The position numbers and the translations under genes are program-made. A DNA stretch of 64,000 nt from Tannerella sp. (GTDB lineage: Bacteria > Bacteroidota > Bacteroidia > Bacteroidales > Tannerellaceae): the NCBI GenBank assembly GCA_031285565.1, contig JAITVY010000117.1, positions 17,293 through 81,292 of the forward strand, read 5' to 3'. Every line of letters starts with the position of its first letter. Position 1 is the first letter of the stretch. The notes below the pieces were generated by a model that did not search any database, was not told where the DNA came from, and saw only the letters and a list, made by a program, of their open reading frames with translations. Shown piece after piece: positions 54,561-63,986 of this stretch.

Positions 54561-55877
54561 ATGACACATACAGATTATATTGTAGCCATAGATTTAGGAA
54601 CCTCTCACCTCGTTGGTATGGTAGGCCAGAAAAATTCATCTGGTACAATATCCATACTTGCCTGGGAGGTTGAAGATTCAGCTTCTTGCATTCGAAGAGG
54701 ATGTGTCTATAATGTAGAAGAAACGGCGCAGCGGATTCACCGGTTGGTGTTAAAATTGCAAAATAAGCTGAGCAGTAAACTGCCGGGATTTCGCATTGAA
54801 AAAGTTTATATAGGTGTGGGTGGTCAGTCTTTACGTTCGATGGACCATTCGGAGGTTCGTACACTTAGTGCGGATGAAGTTGTGACAGAAGATGATATCC
54901 ATGCTCTTGATGAGCAGTGTCAGGCATACCGTCCTGATATGTTGGATGTTTTAGGAATTTCTTCTCCTGTTTACTATTTAGATGATAAATATGCACAAAA
55001 TCCGGTTGGCATTCCTTGTAAACGCATTGAAGCACGCTTTAAATTGATGGTAGGGCGTCCTTCTATCCGTAAATTTATTGTAAGTAGCCTTGAACGGGCA
55101 AAAATATCTTTAGCCGGTATTATTGTTTCACCATTGTCTTTGGCGGATGTGGTGCTTAGTCAAAATGAAAAAGACTTAGGCTGTGCATTGATTAACTTTG
55201 GCGCCGGAGTGACGTCTGTGGTTGTATACAAAGGAGGCAACCTGATTCACTTGTCTGTAATTCCATTCGGAGGAAAGCTGATAACAAAAGATTTAATGAA
55301 TTTACATTTGGTTGAAGCCGAAGCCGAACGTCTAAAAATTACATATGGAAGTGCACTGTTAGATAAAAATAAAGAAGGAATGATTTCTTTAGGAGCAACT
55401 GATGGTGCCGGTATGCGCGAAATTGAGCAGAGTGAGATTAATATGATTGTGGAAGCCCGCGCTAAAGAAATTGTCGAAAATGTATATGCTCGTGTAGAAG
55501 CAACTAACGAAATAGATTCGCTGGGAGCCGGGATTATTTTGACTGGTGGTGCTTCTGCCTTGAAAAATTTACAGGAATTGGTTGAGGATCGCTTCAAACA
55601 ATCAGTCCGTAATTCTACTATACGCAAAAAATGGCTGGAAAATGGAGATGAAATGCTTGGAAATCCGGACTATATGACAGTGATTAGTTTATTGATAAAA
55701 GGTACGGAAAATTGTGCGTCATACATCGTTCCTAAAGCTGTGGTAGTCGAAGAGGAGGATGAAGAAGATGTTAAGGAAGAAGTTAAACCGGAAAAACCCA
55801 AAAAAACTAAGTCGGATACCAATACCAAAATGCCAAATCTATTTAACAAGCTAAAAGGTTTGTTTGATGAAGATTGA
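54561..55877 (+). CDS. ftsA: Cell division protein FtsA
   Basis: A 438-residue actin-like ATPase that tethers FtsZ to the membrane. AIDLGTSHLVGMVG (phosphate 1), INFGAGVTSVVVYKGG (phosphate 2) and GIILTGGASALKNL (adenosine) are visible. A charged linker (about 395-420) leads to a short amphipathic C-terminal helix (NLFNKLKGLFDED), the membrane-targeting sequence. The gene is followed by two ftsZ copies. Confidence 0.95.
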   Translation: MTHTDYIVAIDLGTSHLVGMVGQKNSSGTISILAWEVEDSASCIRRGCVYNVEETAQRIHRLVLKLQNKLSSKLPGFRIEKVYIGVGGQSLRSMDHSEVRTLSADEVVTEDDIHALDEQCQAYRPDMLDVLGISSPVYYLDDKYAQNPVGIPCKRIEARFKLMVGRPSIRKFIVSSLERAKISLAGIIVSPLSLADVVLSQNEKDLGCALINFGAGVTSVVVYKGGNLIHLSVIPFGGKLITKDLMNLHLVEAEAERLKITYGSALLDKNKEGMISLGATDGAGMREIEQSEINMIVEARAKEIVENVYARVEATNEIDSLGAGIILTGGASALKNLQELVEDRFKQSVRNSTIRKKWLENGDEMLGNPDYMTVISLLIKGTENCASYIVPKAVVVEEEDEEDVKEEVKPEKPKKTKSDTNTKMPNLFNKLKGLFDED

Positions 55878-55902
55878 TCTAGTGTTACACAAAGAAAGTT
55901 CA

Positions 55903-57024
55903 ATGGAAAAAAAACTATTAGACTTTGATTTACCTGTTGCCGACCCTAAAATTATTAAAGTAATTGGGGTAGGTGGAGGAGGCGGAAATGCGGTCTCTCA
56001 CATGTATCGTGAAGGGATGCAGGAAGTCGCATATGTTTTATGTAATACGGACAATCAAGCATTAAAAAACTCTCAGGTTCCTGTTAAACTGATGATTGGT
56101 GAAGGAGTTGGTGTAGGAGATATGCCTGAGCGTGCAGAAGATGCAGCCATGACGAGTGATGATGCTATCCGGCAAGTGTTGAATGGAGGCTCTCTGATGG
56201 TTTTTATTACTGCTGGTATGGGAGGTGGTACGGGCACGGGAGCTGCTCCTGTTGTCGCCCGGATTGCTAAAGATATGGGATTGTTAACAATAGGGATTGT
56301 AACTATTCCTTTTATGTTTGAAGGACGTCCGAAAATTAATCAGGCACTGCGGGGTATCATTCAGATGAAAAAAAATGTTGATGCACTACTGGTTATTAAT
56401 AATGAGCGCCTGTGTGAGATTTATCCGGATCTGTCTTTATTGAATGCTTTTGCCAAGGCTGATGATACAGTTGCAGTAGCAGCCAGAAGTATTGCGGAGC
56501 TGATTACATTGCCTGGGGTCATTAATCTGGATTTCAGGGATGTGGAGACTACAATGAAAGAGGGCGGAGTTGCTCTGATAAGTTATGGATATGGGAAAGG
56601 AGAAGGGCGGATGGAGCAATCAATCAAATCTGCAATCCATTCTCCTTTATTGAAGAATAGTGATTTATATAAAGCCAAAAAGATTCTGTTTAATATCTCT
56701 TTTTCTGAAAAAGCGGAATTAAAGGTAAGTGAACTTGATTTTATCCGTAAATTTATGGATCGCTTCAGTGATCATATCAGGGTCATCTGGGGTACTGCTA
56801 TTGATGAGTCACTTGGAGATAAAGTTAAGTTTACATTATTGGCAAGTGGATTTGATACGGATAGTCCTGTAGTAGATAATGAAAGTGATACAATCGCAAA
56901 TTTATACCAAAAATACTATGGTGATTTGATGCAGGGAAGTAAAATAGGCCGGGAGATGGAAACAGAGAGTAAACAGGGCAGTAAATTCTGGCAGCTGGTA
57001 AAAGATTTATTTAAAGAAGATTAA
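55903..57024 (+). CDS. FtsZ paralogue 1, lacking the normal C-terminal peptide
   Basis: A 373-residue tubulin-like GTPase. The GTP-binding signature GGGTGTG is at residues 107-113 and the T7 catalytic loop NLDFRD at 208-213, so GTP hydrolysis should be possible. The T3-loop segment, usually GLGAG, reads GVGVGDMPE. After the globular domain (ending about residue 320) there is no long linker and no conserved FtsZ C-terminal peptide; instead the protein ends in KFWQLVKDLFKED, an amphipathic helix resembling the end of FtsA. ATG 55903 is chosen because it aligns with the start of the second FtsZ; starts at 55864 or 55867 are possible. Possible roles are membrane-bound FtsZ or a regulator of the main ring. 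Confidence 0.93.
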   Translation: MEKKLLDFDLPVADPKIIKVIGVGGGGGNAVSHMYREGMQEVAYVLCNTDNQALKNSQVPVKLMIGEGVGVGDMPERAEDAAMTSDDAIRQVLNGGSLMVFITAGMGGGTGTGAAPVVARIAKDMGLLTIGIVTIPFMFEGRPKINQALRGIIQMKKNVDALLVINNERLCEIYPDLSLLNAFAKADDTVAVAARSIAELITLPGVINLDFRDVETTMKEGGVALISYGYGKGEGRMEQSIKSAIHSPLLKNSDLYKAKKILFNISFSEKAELKVSELDFIRKFMDRFSDHIRVIWGTAIDESLGDKVKFTLLASGFDTDSPVVDNESDTIANLYQKYYGDLMQGSKIGREMETESKQGSKFWQLVKDLFKED

Positions 57025-57050
57025 CGTTCGCAATCACAAAAATAAAACAA

Positions 57051-58388
57051 ATGATGAACGATAAAATATTGAATTTTAATTATCCAACGGATACAAAAAA
57101 AATAATAAAAGTTATAGGTGTTGGAGGAGGTGGTGGTAACGCAGTTACACACATGTATAAAGAAGGAATCCACGATGTTTCTTTTGTTTTGTGTAATACG
57201 GATAATCAGGCCTTGCTACGCTCGGATGTGCCTGTTAAGATAGCTTTGGGACGTTCGATCACCGAAGGTTTGGGTGCGGGAAATAAACCTGAACGGGCAG
57301 AAGCCGCAGCTATCGAGAGTGAAGATGAACTTCGTACCATGCTGTCTGATGGAACAAAGATGGTGTTTATCACGGCCGGTATGGGAGGTGGTACAGGTAC
57401 AGGTGCTGCCCCTGTGATTGCGAAGATCGCCAAAGATATGAAAATCCTGACGGTTGGTATTGTCACTATTCCTTTTTTATTTGAAGGCGAGCCGAAGATT
57501 ATTCAGGCTTTGAACGGAGTAGAAGAGATGAGTAAGAATGTGGATGCATTACTTGTGGTTAATAACGAGAGGCTTAGTGAAATATATCATGATCTGTCGT
57601 TAATGAATGCCTTCGGAAGGGCAGATGATACATTAGCAATTGCTGCTAAGAGCATTGCTGAGATTATTACATTGCCCGGAATTATCAACCTGGACTTTGC
57701 CGATGTCCATACTACGATGAAGGATGGTGGAGTAGCGTTAATGAGTAATGGCTATGGTCAGGGCGAAGGACGTTTGGAACAGGCCATTGAAGATGCTTTA
57801 AATTCACCGTTGTTAAATAGCAATGATATTTTTAATGCACGAAAAATCCTTTTCAATATTTCTTTTAGTAAAGAAGTTGAGATAAAAGTAGAAGAATTGA
57901 ATTTTATTCGTGATTTTATGGCGCGTTTTGGCCGTCATATTGAAGTTATCTGGGGAACTGCAGTTGATGATACATTAGGCGAGAAAATTAAGTTTACAGT
58001 TCTGGCGACCGGATTTGGTTTGGATGATATTCCGGAGCTAAAGGATAAACATAGTGCAGAGATGGGCCGTATGACGGAGGAACAAATTTTATTGGAAGAG
58101 GAACGCGTTCGGATAGCAGAAAAAGAAAAGGCCTTGATTAGCAAATATTACGGGAAGAATTCCAGTAAAAAACAGATACATTCAGTGTCGCGTGCAAGTA
58201 TCGCTGTTCTTTCATTGGAGGAATTGGATGATGATCATCTTATTTCTATTCTGGAAGATAATCCGACTTATAACCGTGATCCGAAGATCATTATTCGTGC
58301 ACGGAATAAGACTATGGGCAATAATTCCGATGATGTATCACATACTTCTCAATCCGGCAATACCAGAACAAAAATAAGTTTTAAATAA
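57051..58388 (+). CDS. ftsZ: Cell division protein FtsZ (main copy)
   Basis: A 445-residue tubulin homologue that forms the division ring. It has the normal EGLGAGNKPE T3 loop, GGGTGTG, and catalytic NLDFAD. The C-terminal extension contains a charged, coiled linker (EEQILLEEERVRIAEKEK) and a LSLEELDDDHLISILEDNPT segment resembling the conserved C-terminal region of Bacteroidota FtsZ. It lies 26 bases after the first copy and shares much of its core, so the pair arose by tandem duplication with later divergence. Confidence 0.96.
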   Translation: MMNDKILNFNYPTDTKKIIKVIGVGGGGGNAVTHMYKEGIHDVSFVLCNTDNQALLRSDVPVKIALGRSITEGLGAGNKPERAEAAAIESEDELRTMLSDGTKMVFITAGMGGGTGTGAAPVIAKIAKDMKILTVGIVTIPFLFEGEPKIIQALNGVEEMSKNVDALLVVNNERLSEIYHDLSLMNAFGRADDTLAIAAKSIAEIITLPGIINLDFADVHTTMKDGGVALMSNGYGQGEGRLEQAIEDALNSPLLNSNDIFNARKILFNISFSKEVEIKVEELNFIRDFMARFGRHIEVIWGTAVDDTLGEKIKFTVLATGFGLDDIPELKDKHSAEMGRMTEEQILLEEERVRIAEKEKALISKYYGKNSSKKQIHSVSRASIAVLSLEELDDDHLISILEDNPTYNRDPKIIIRARNKTMGNNSDDVSHTSQSGNTRTKISFK

Positions 58389-58404
58389 ATAACAATAATA
58401 GATT

Positions 58405-58854
58405 ATGAGTTTATTTGATCAAATTAATGATGACATAAAGGCGGCTATGCTGGCAAAAGATAAAGTTAAACTGAGTGCATTACGTAATGTTAAAAAGTTT
58501 TTTCTGGAAGCAAAAACAGCACCTGGTGCAAATGATACGTTAACAGATGCAGATGCTCTTAAAATTATTCAGAAGTTGGTGAAACAGGGAAAAGATGCTG
58601 CCCAAATTTATATTGATCAAAATCGCTCTGATTTAGCTGAGGAAGAACTGGCACAGGTACAGGCTCTTGAATCTTATTTGCCGAAGCAGCTTTCTCCGGA
58701 AGAACTGGAAGCTGAGATAAAGAAAATCATTACGGAAGTCGGAGCTTCTACCCCACAGGATATGGGAAAAGTTATGGGAGTTGCAACGAAAGCCTTATCG
58801 GGAAAGGCCGAAGGACGTGCGATTTCTGAAACGGTGAAACGTTTGCTTAATTAA
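58405..58854 (+). CDS. YqeY/GatB-like domain protein
   Basis: A 149-residue protein consisting of a single YqeY domain, the helical domain also found at the end of GatB. The start (LFDQINDDIKAAMLAKDKVKLSALRNV) and the end (MGKVMGVATKALSGKAEGR) fit the family. Members may bind RNA, but their role is not established. It starts 16 bases after ftsZ and may be co-transcribed with the dcw genes; it often sits there in Bacteroidota. Confidence 0.92.
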   Translation: MSLFDQINDDIKAAMLAKDKVKLSALRNVKKFFLEAKTAPGANDTLTDADALKIIQKLVKQGKDAAQIYIDQNRSDLAEEELAQVQALESYLPKQLSPEELEAEIKKIITEVGASTPQDMGKVMGVATKALSGKAEGRAISETVKRLLN

Positions 58855-58868
58855 ATTTTAAGTAGTTA

Positions 58869-58913
58869 AGTCGTCAAGAAGTTGCGAAAGCAACTGATAA
58901 CTTCTTGACGACT
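58869..58913 (+). terminator. Stem-loop after the yqeY-like gene
   Basis: A perfect 15-base stem, agtcgtcaagaagtt (58869-58883) with aacttcttgacgact (58899-58913). Inside lies an alternative small hairpin (gttgc-gaaa-gcaac, 58881-58894) with a GNRA-type loop. It closes the dcw transcript. There is no T-run, so it may be a processing site instead of an intrinsic terminator. Confidence 0.55.
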
Positions 58914-58950
58914 GATTTACATTAATCACTAACTATTAATCGCTATCTAC

Positions 58951-60399
58951 ATGTTAACCTTTATTGGATGCTTGATATTCCTGATCGTAGGATATTTTAT
59001 TTATGGTTCTTTTATGGAGCGAGTTTTCGGTGTTGATGCAACCCGTCCGACGCCTGCATATACTATGCAGGACGGTGTAGATTATGTTCCGATGCCATGG
59101 TGGCGTGTCTTTTTGATTCAGTTTCTGAATATAGCCGGATTAGGGCCTATTTTTGGCGCGATTATGGGCGTTATGTATGGTCCGGCAGCCTTTTTATGGA
59201 TTGTTTTCGGCACAATTTTTGGAGGTGCTGTACATGATTATTTTTCAGGAATGATGTCTGTTCGCGACAAGGGCGCCAGCCTTCCGGAACTAGTTGGTAA
59301 AGAACTGGGGAAATATATCAAATTATTTATGCGGATATTTTCGCTGTTATTAATGGTGCTGGTCGGTGCTGTTTTTATTTCCGGTCCGGCGGGGTTATTA
59401 GCAGGCTTAGTCCCATCTGTCAACGTTCTTACATGGACCATTATTATATTTTCATATTACGTATTGGCCACTCTTCTTCCGATAGATAAACTGATTGGGA
59501 AAATTTATCCGCTTTTTGGTGCAGCATTGCTTTTTATGGCAGTAGGTATTTTAGTTTCTTTATTTTTTTATAATGCACCAATTCCGGAGATTACTGAGGG
59601 GATAGCTAACCGTCATCCGAATAAAAGTCTTCACCTCTTTCCTATGATGTTTGTAAGCATTGCTTGTGGTGCAATTTCCGGTTTTCATGCTACTCAGTCT
59701 CCCATGATGGCACGTTGTATCCGGAATGAAAAGTACGGACGTCGTTGTTTTTATGGTGCAATGGTTGCCGAGGGAGTCGTTGCTTTAGTTTGGGCCGCAG
59801 CTGCATCTTCTTTTTTTGGATCTGTTGAAGGATTGCATGAATATGTAGCACAGTTACCTGCTACAGCCAATAAAGCTGCCGAAGTAGTTAATCTGATTTC
59901 AACGAATTGGTTAGGAATTATTGGTGGTTTTCTGGCTATTTTAGGTGTGGTTGTAGCGCCTATTACATCGGGTGATACGGCTTTGCGCTCTGCACGGTTA
60001 ATAGCAGCCGATTTTTTACATTTTGATCAAAAACCGATTGTTAAACGATTGGCCATTTCTGTTCCGGTTTTCATTATTACGTTTTTGATTCTTCAGATGA
60101 ACTTCGATGTTTTATGGCGTTATTTTGCATGGTGCAATCAGACATTAGCAGTGTTTACGCTTTGGGCAATAACGGTTTATCTCTGTCGCAGAGAGAGGTT
60201 ATATATCGTATCATTTGTTCCGGCTGTTTTTATGACATTTGTTACATCAACATATCTTTTTGCGGCTCAACGACCTGAAGGAGTTGGCCTACCTTATCAT
60301 ATCTCATTAATGGTAGGTGGTACAATAACAGTTGCGGTTATTGTTATATTTATAATATGGGAAAAGGGTATTGAACGAACCAACTCTAATCTTTTGTAA
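58951..60399 (+). CDS. CstA-family carbon starvation / peptide or pyruvate transporter
   Basis: A 482-residue polytopic membrane protein of the CstA family with about 12 helices. Landmarks: DGVDYVPMPWWRVFLIQFLN, GPIFGAIMGVMYGP, GGAVHDYFSGMMSVRDKGAS and ITSGDTALRSARLIAADFL. CstA-type carriers import peptides or pyruvate during carbon limitation. It is shorter than the 701-residue Escherichia coli protein, as is normal for this phylum. It stands alone between the yqeY hairpin and a MITE-like element. Confidence 0.9.
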   Translation: MLTFIGCLIFLIVGYFIYGSFMERVFGVDATRPTPAYTMQDGVDYVPMPWWRVFLIQFLNIAGLGPIFGAIMGVMYGPAAFLWIVFGTIFGGAVHDYFSGMMSVRDKGASLPELVGKELGKYIKLFMRIFSLLLMVLVGAVFISGPAGLLAGLVPSVNVLTWTIIIFSYYVLATLLPIDKLIGKIYPLFGAALLFMAVGILVSLFFYNAPIPEITEGIANRHPNKSLHLFPMMFVSIACGAISGFHATQSPMMARCIRNEKYGRRCFYGAMVAEGVVALVWAAAASSFFGSVEGLHEYVAQLPATANKAAEVVNLISTNWLGIIGGFLAILGVVVAPITSGDTALRSARLIAADFLHFDQKPIVKRLAISVPVFIITFLILQMNFDVLWRYFAWCNQTLAVFTLWAITVYLCRRERLYIVSFVPAVFMTFVTSTYLFAAQRPEGVGLPYHISLMVGGTITVAVIVIFIIWEKGIERTNSNLL

Positions 60400-60407
60400 T
60401 AATTATT

Positions 60408-60591
60408 AAGAGACTGTCTCAAAATAAAATTTCAGAAATGAAATTTAATAGATTGACACCTCTTTAATGAAAATCCTCTTATTTTAGCCCTGTTTTATTA
60501 ATAAAATGGGGTAACATAAGAGGATTATTGCATCTCAAATTACAGATTATAAGTAAAGCTGCTTCATTTTTCTGTTTTGAGTCAGTCTCTT
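60408..60591. mobile_element. MITE-like element, about 184 bases
   Basis: 17-base terminal inverted repeats (60408-60424 and 60575-60591, one mismatch, core gagactgtctcaaaa) bound a short non-coding segment. Inside is a hairpin (60472-60526) with perfect 11-base arms aatcctcttat and ataagaggatt around a second AT-rich palindrome. No transposase frame fits. The repeats resemble the ends of insertion sequences seen in the phylum. No clear target duplication was seen. Confidence 0.5.
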
Positions 60592-60606
60592 TTTTGAGGA
60601 TTAGAG

Positions 60607-62460
60607 TTATTTCAAGTTCTTATAAATTGTCTTCAATACATCCCGGCGGTTCGACCCTTTTTTTATATCTGCCTGAGATAAGGCTTTCCATAGGATTGCT
60701 GTTTCTTCACAAACCGTATCATGTAGGCGTGCATGCCAGTCAGGCAGGTAACCACGTAATCCCATATATTGGACCATCGCAAAATCAGGATCGTTTATAT
60801 CTACATCGCAGAAATAGATCAAAGTGGATTTTTGTTCGATTAACTTATTCTGCAATGCTTCCATTTCTACATTTTTTATTTTGCAATTTGTGTCGATTGC
60901 CAAAGAAGCAGCTATACCCGCAGCTTCACCCATAGCCATCCAGCACGGTTCCATCCGCAATGTGGAGAATCCGATATGGCTGCCTGATACTGGAACGGGT
61001 ATTAAGAGGTTGTCTGTTTTTTGTGGTACGATCACTCCAAACGGAACGGTATATACGGCTGTAGCGTAACTAAGGAAACCGTCTAAATGTACCTTACCTG
61101 CTTCTCTTTTACGAACGGCATGCGAGTCTAAAGCATAATGGCTGGCTGTAATACTGTTTTTATGTAACGGAGGACGTTTACCCGGAGTAATCGGTAACGC
61201 GTCGTTTGCCGTAAAAAAGTATTCCCCCTCAAAACGTCTTCCTTCGCGGACATAAACCTGACGCGGAAAATATTCATTATCGATGTACTCATCTTTAGCC
61301 AATCCCCATTCAAGGCAGGCCTGGCGGAAATGTTTGGGTAATTCTTTATCGTTTTGTGCAAACCAAAATAATCCCAAGATATAGTCTTTCAATCGTTCAG
61401 CAAAACGGTCACGCCAATCCCAACCAGAAGTCGGCCAAGGCCAGTTCTCCTCAGGCAGGTCGGTCGAAAGGAAAGCATCGTGCTGGTTGTTGGCGTCAGT
61501 TTTCATGTTGGGAACATGAACGATATTAGTGAGACGGGCAATTCCCCAGATATCGCCTGGCAGAGTTGACACATTTCCGGCTTTGATGTTCTGCCGATTC
61601 TCCTCCATGATTTCGGGAGTTACACCCAACATTTTTGCATTAGTCGTTCGTCCGGTCCATACATCTTCTATCATAGATAAATATTCCTTCCGGTTATAAT
61701 TCTCCGGTTTTTTAATAGGAACCCGGTTTGTCGGATTATTAGTCAGGCACAGGCGATAATTATAGGCTTGCACTGCGTTATCTGGTTCGAAAGTGCTGCA
61801 ATCTTGTTCGGGGCCGGCCCAATATTTGTATACCTGTCCGGCTCCGGGTTCTCCAAATTCATCTTTTCCTTCACGGCCAATGCGGAAAGGAACTTTAGCT
61901 GCTGCCCCAAGATCACCTTCATAAGTTGCATCTACAAATACTCTACCGGTATATGTTTCTATCTGTTTTGTTCCTCGGTTCAAAATACGGATAGCCACAA
62001 TACGATCGTCTGTCCGATCCACATTCCGGGGATCGGCATCGAACTGGCGCATACGAAGGATGGTAATTTTGTTTTTATATCCGGCCAGCATATCATCAAA
62101 TACCCTGGCTCCGACTGAAGGTTCAAAGTGATATCCGTCACTACACATTTTAACCTGTTTCGAGTCAAGACCGTATGTGTCGATATAATACTGTTTGACG
62201 CGATCTACAAATTCCCGGAATAACCCAGTGGTCGCATCACGGGTAGCAATGTCTGTTGCTCCCAATCCATTTGCTGGCAAACCTCCGATATATGCAGTCC
62301 GTTCTAATATAACAGAATTTTTTCCTTCACGAGCGGCGGCGATAGCGGTCATTATTCCTCCCGGGGTTCCACCGACAATCACAAGATCGTAGTTTTTCTG
62401 CTGCGCGACTCCTGTCACCTGCAAGAAAAAGAAAGATAAAATAAATACTAAATATTTCAT
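60607..62460 (-). CDS. FAD-dependent oxidoreductase, secreted
   Basis: A 617-residue protein with a Sec signal (about residues 1-19, VAQQ) followed by an FAD-binding Rossmann start (YDLVIVGGTPGGIMTAIAAA), then RTAYIGGLPANGLGATDIA and the FVDATYEGDLGAAAKVPFRIGREG segment. It belongs to the FAD_oxidored group that often sits in carbohydrate loci. The substrate is unknown. The N-terminal signal suggests periplasmic action. It follows the GH105-type gene after 12 bases and is most likely co-transcribed. Confidence 0.88.
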   Translation of the reverse strand: MKYLVFILSFFFLQVTGVAQQKNYDLVIVGGTPGGIMTAIAAAREGKNSVILERTAYIGGLPANGLGATDIATRDATTGLFREFVDRVKQYYIDTYGLDSKQVKMCSDGYHFEPSVGARVFDDMLAGYKNKITILRMRQFDADPRNVDRTDDRIVAIRILNRGTKQIETYTGRVFVDATYEGDLGAAAKVPFRIGREGKDEFGEPGAGQVYKYWAGPEQDCSTFEPDNAVQAYNYRLCLTNNPTNRVPIKKPENYNRKEYLSMIEDVWTGRTTNAKMLGVTPEIMEENRQNIKAGNVSTLPGDIWGIARLTNIVHVPNMKTDANNQHDAFLSTDLPEENWPWPTSGWDWRDRFAERLKDYILGLFWFAQNDKELPKHFRQACLEWGLAKDEYIDNEYFPRQVYVREGRRFEGEYFFTANDALPITPGKRPPLHKNSITASHYALDSHAVRKREAGKVHLDGFLSYATAVYTVPFGVIVPQKTDNLLIPVPVSGSHIGFSTLRMEPCWMAMGEAAGIAASLAIDTNCKIKNVEMEALQNKLIEQKSTLIYFCDVDINDPDFAMVQYMGLRGYLPDWHARLHDTVCEETAILWKALSQADIKKGSNRRDVLKTIYKNLK

Positions 62461-62472
62461 ATAACTATTTAT

Positions 62473-63612
62473 TTAAAATAATAATGCGAACGCGCACCAA
62501 AGAACAGGCGCTTGTCCGTGGTAATCTCCGGCAATGCGTGGACGGTCATAATAATACTGAAGATCGTTTTTTTTATTTGTACCTACACAAACTTCAGTAA
62601 CATCACCATTTTCATTAATGTAAGGGATCAGCGCCATCCAGGCTTTTCGTGCTGCAGGCCCATATTCTTCAGCATCCAGCCATCCGTTTTTTACACCCAT
62701 GATCATGGCATAAGTAAACATGGCCGTTCCTGATGTTTCCGCCCAACAATCCGGTTTATCTATTAACTGGTTCCACATCCCGTTCTCGCTTTGGAAATTT
62801 TTCAGGCTTTTCATCATTAGCCGATAACCGTCCAATATACGTGTACGGTCAGGATTGTTCTCTGGTGTCGACAATAACAGTTCTGCCATACCGGCAGCCA
62901 TCCAACCGTTTCCTCTCCCCCAGAAAAACGGGACATCGGGGGCATGGTAAAACAATCCATTGGGACGTTGCAGTTCATCAAGGTACATTACCATTTCTCT
63001 GGCTGCTCTTTCAATGTATTTCTTGTCTCCTGTTACATGGTATGCCTGTGCCTGTATGATGGTTATCATAAACATATCGTCTATCCATAAACGAGTTTGC
63101 CAGGAGAGGTCTTTGCCTGCCCAAACCTTTTCTTCTTCCGTCGCATCGGCAGGTACTTGCCACTGCGTATCGGCATAAGGCATTCCCAGATTGTAGTAAC
63201 GTTTGTCTTTTGTTATTTTATAAAACTCCAACGGAAGACAACCAAACATATTCAAGTCCACATGGTTCATAATCGGCTGGTATTGCTTTTCCGTTGTAAA
63301 CAGGGGTTCAAACCGCTCCTGTAATTGACGGATCAATTCCTTATCATCAATGACCTGTGCAAACCGCAATGCTCCATACCAGGTACATACTTCCGCGTAA
63401 TGTATCCATTTCCCTCCATGCAGAAAATGTTCACCCGGAATAAAATGATATCCCAGCTTTTTGCCGACCTCTTCTGGTGTATAACCTGCCGGAAAATCTG
63501 AAAAATACGATTTCCCGCCTTTCTGCTTACAGGATATAAATATTCCAAAAATCATTAAACAGAATACGATTGTTCTCATGGTATTATGTATTGTGTTCAT
63601 AAATAACTTCAT
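62473..63612 (-). CDS. GH105-family unsaturated uronyl hydrolase-like lipoprotein
   Basis: A 379-residue (alpha/alpha)6-barrel protein of the YteR/YesR (GH105) family that removes the unsaturated terminal uronic acid from lyase products, for example of rhamnogalacturonan. WIDDMFMITIIQAQAYHVTGD carries the likely catalytic Asp, and VPFFWGRGNGWMAAGMAELL is a family block. A lipobox (FISC) follows a membrane segment that begins at Met12 (63579), an alternative start. Met1 overlaps the stop of the upstream gene (ATGA, 63609-63612), which supports coupling. Part of a second carbohydrate operon on the minus strand. Confidence 0.85.
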   Translation of the reverse strand: MKLFMNTIHNTMRTIVFCLMIFGIFISCKQKGGKSYFSDFPAGYTPEEVGKKLGYHFIPGEHFLHGGKWIHYAEVCTWYGALRFAQVIDDKELIRQLQERFEPLFTTEKQYQPIMNHVDLNMFGCLPLEFYKITKDKRYYNLGMPYADTQWQVPADATEEEKVWAGKDLSWQTRLWIDDMFMITIIQAQAYHVTGDKKYIERAAREMVMYLDELQRPNGLFYHAPDVPFFWGRGNGWMAAGMAELLLSTPENNPDRTRILDGYRLMMKSLKNFQSENGMWNQLIDKPDCWAETSGTAMFTYAMIMGVKNGWLDAEEYGPAARKAWMALIPYINENGDVTEVCVGTNKKNDLQYYYDRPRIAGDYHGQAPVLWCAFALLF

Positions 63613-63986
63613 TTCTCATTCCGCTGGACTTCCGGATAATCACCGGTCCAATTTACAGTTATTTTGGATTTACCATCGTCAATAATTAAAATATTATCAT
63701 TCATATTCACATAGGGACTTTCAATCATAGGCCACTGTTCATAGGGTATTTCCCGCTTTCCATTGATCCGGACGATGGGGACAGACTCGGCAAGTCCTTT
63801 TACTTCCTTACGTTCTAGGGTAACAGGAAGAGAAGAGACTGGTGCTATCGGTAGCCCCGGCTGGTATTGTATTTCTAATCTGTCTTTGCGAGAATAAACC
63901 CAAAAATTTGTGCCCCAAGAGAAAATGACAGAAGTAAAATATCTACCTTCGCTTGATAGACCTACACAGTTTGACCGTAATCGAAA
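63609..63986 (-). pseudogene. 3' part of an unidentified gene, start broken or out of frame
   Basis: A 125-codon open frame ends at 63609 and overlaps the GH105-type start by four bases, which argues that it is real coding sequence. It is blocked by an in-frame TAA at 63987-63989 and has no ATG near its open end. In the adjacent frame a coding-like stretch (LLYTNFDYGQTV) runs up to 63962 and would join smoothly to GLSSEGRYF if two bases were removed. The simplest reading is a frameshift, natural or from sequencing, in a gene that continues past the window. I cannot name the family. Confidence 0.45.

Noticed and set aside
60408..60591. Complete insertion sequence
   Set aside because: Too short and without any transposase reading frame; only the ends and hairpin are present.
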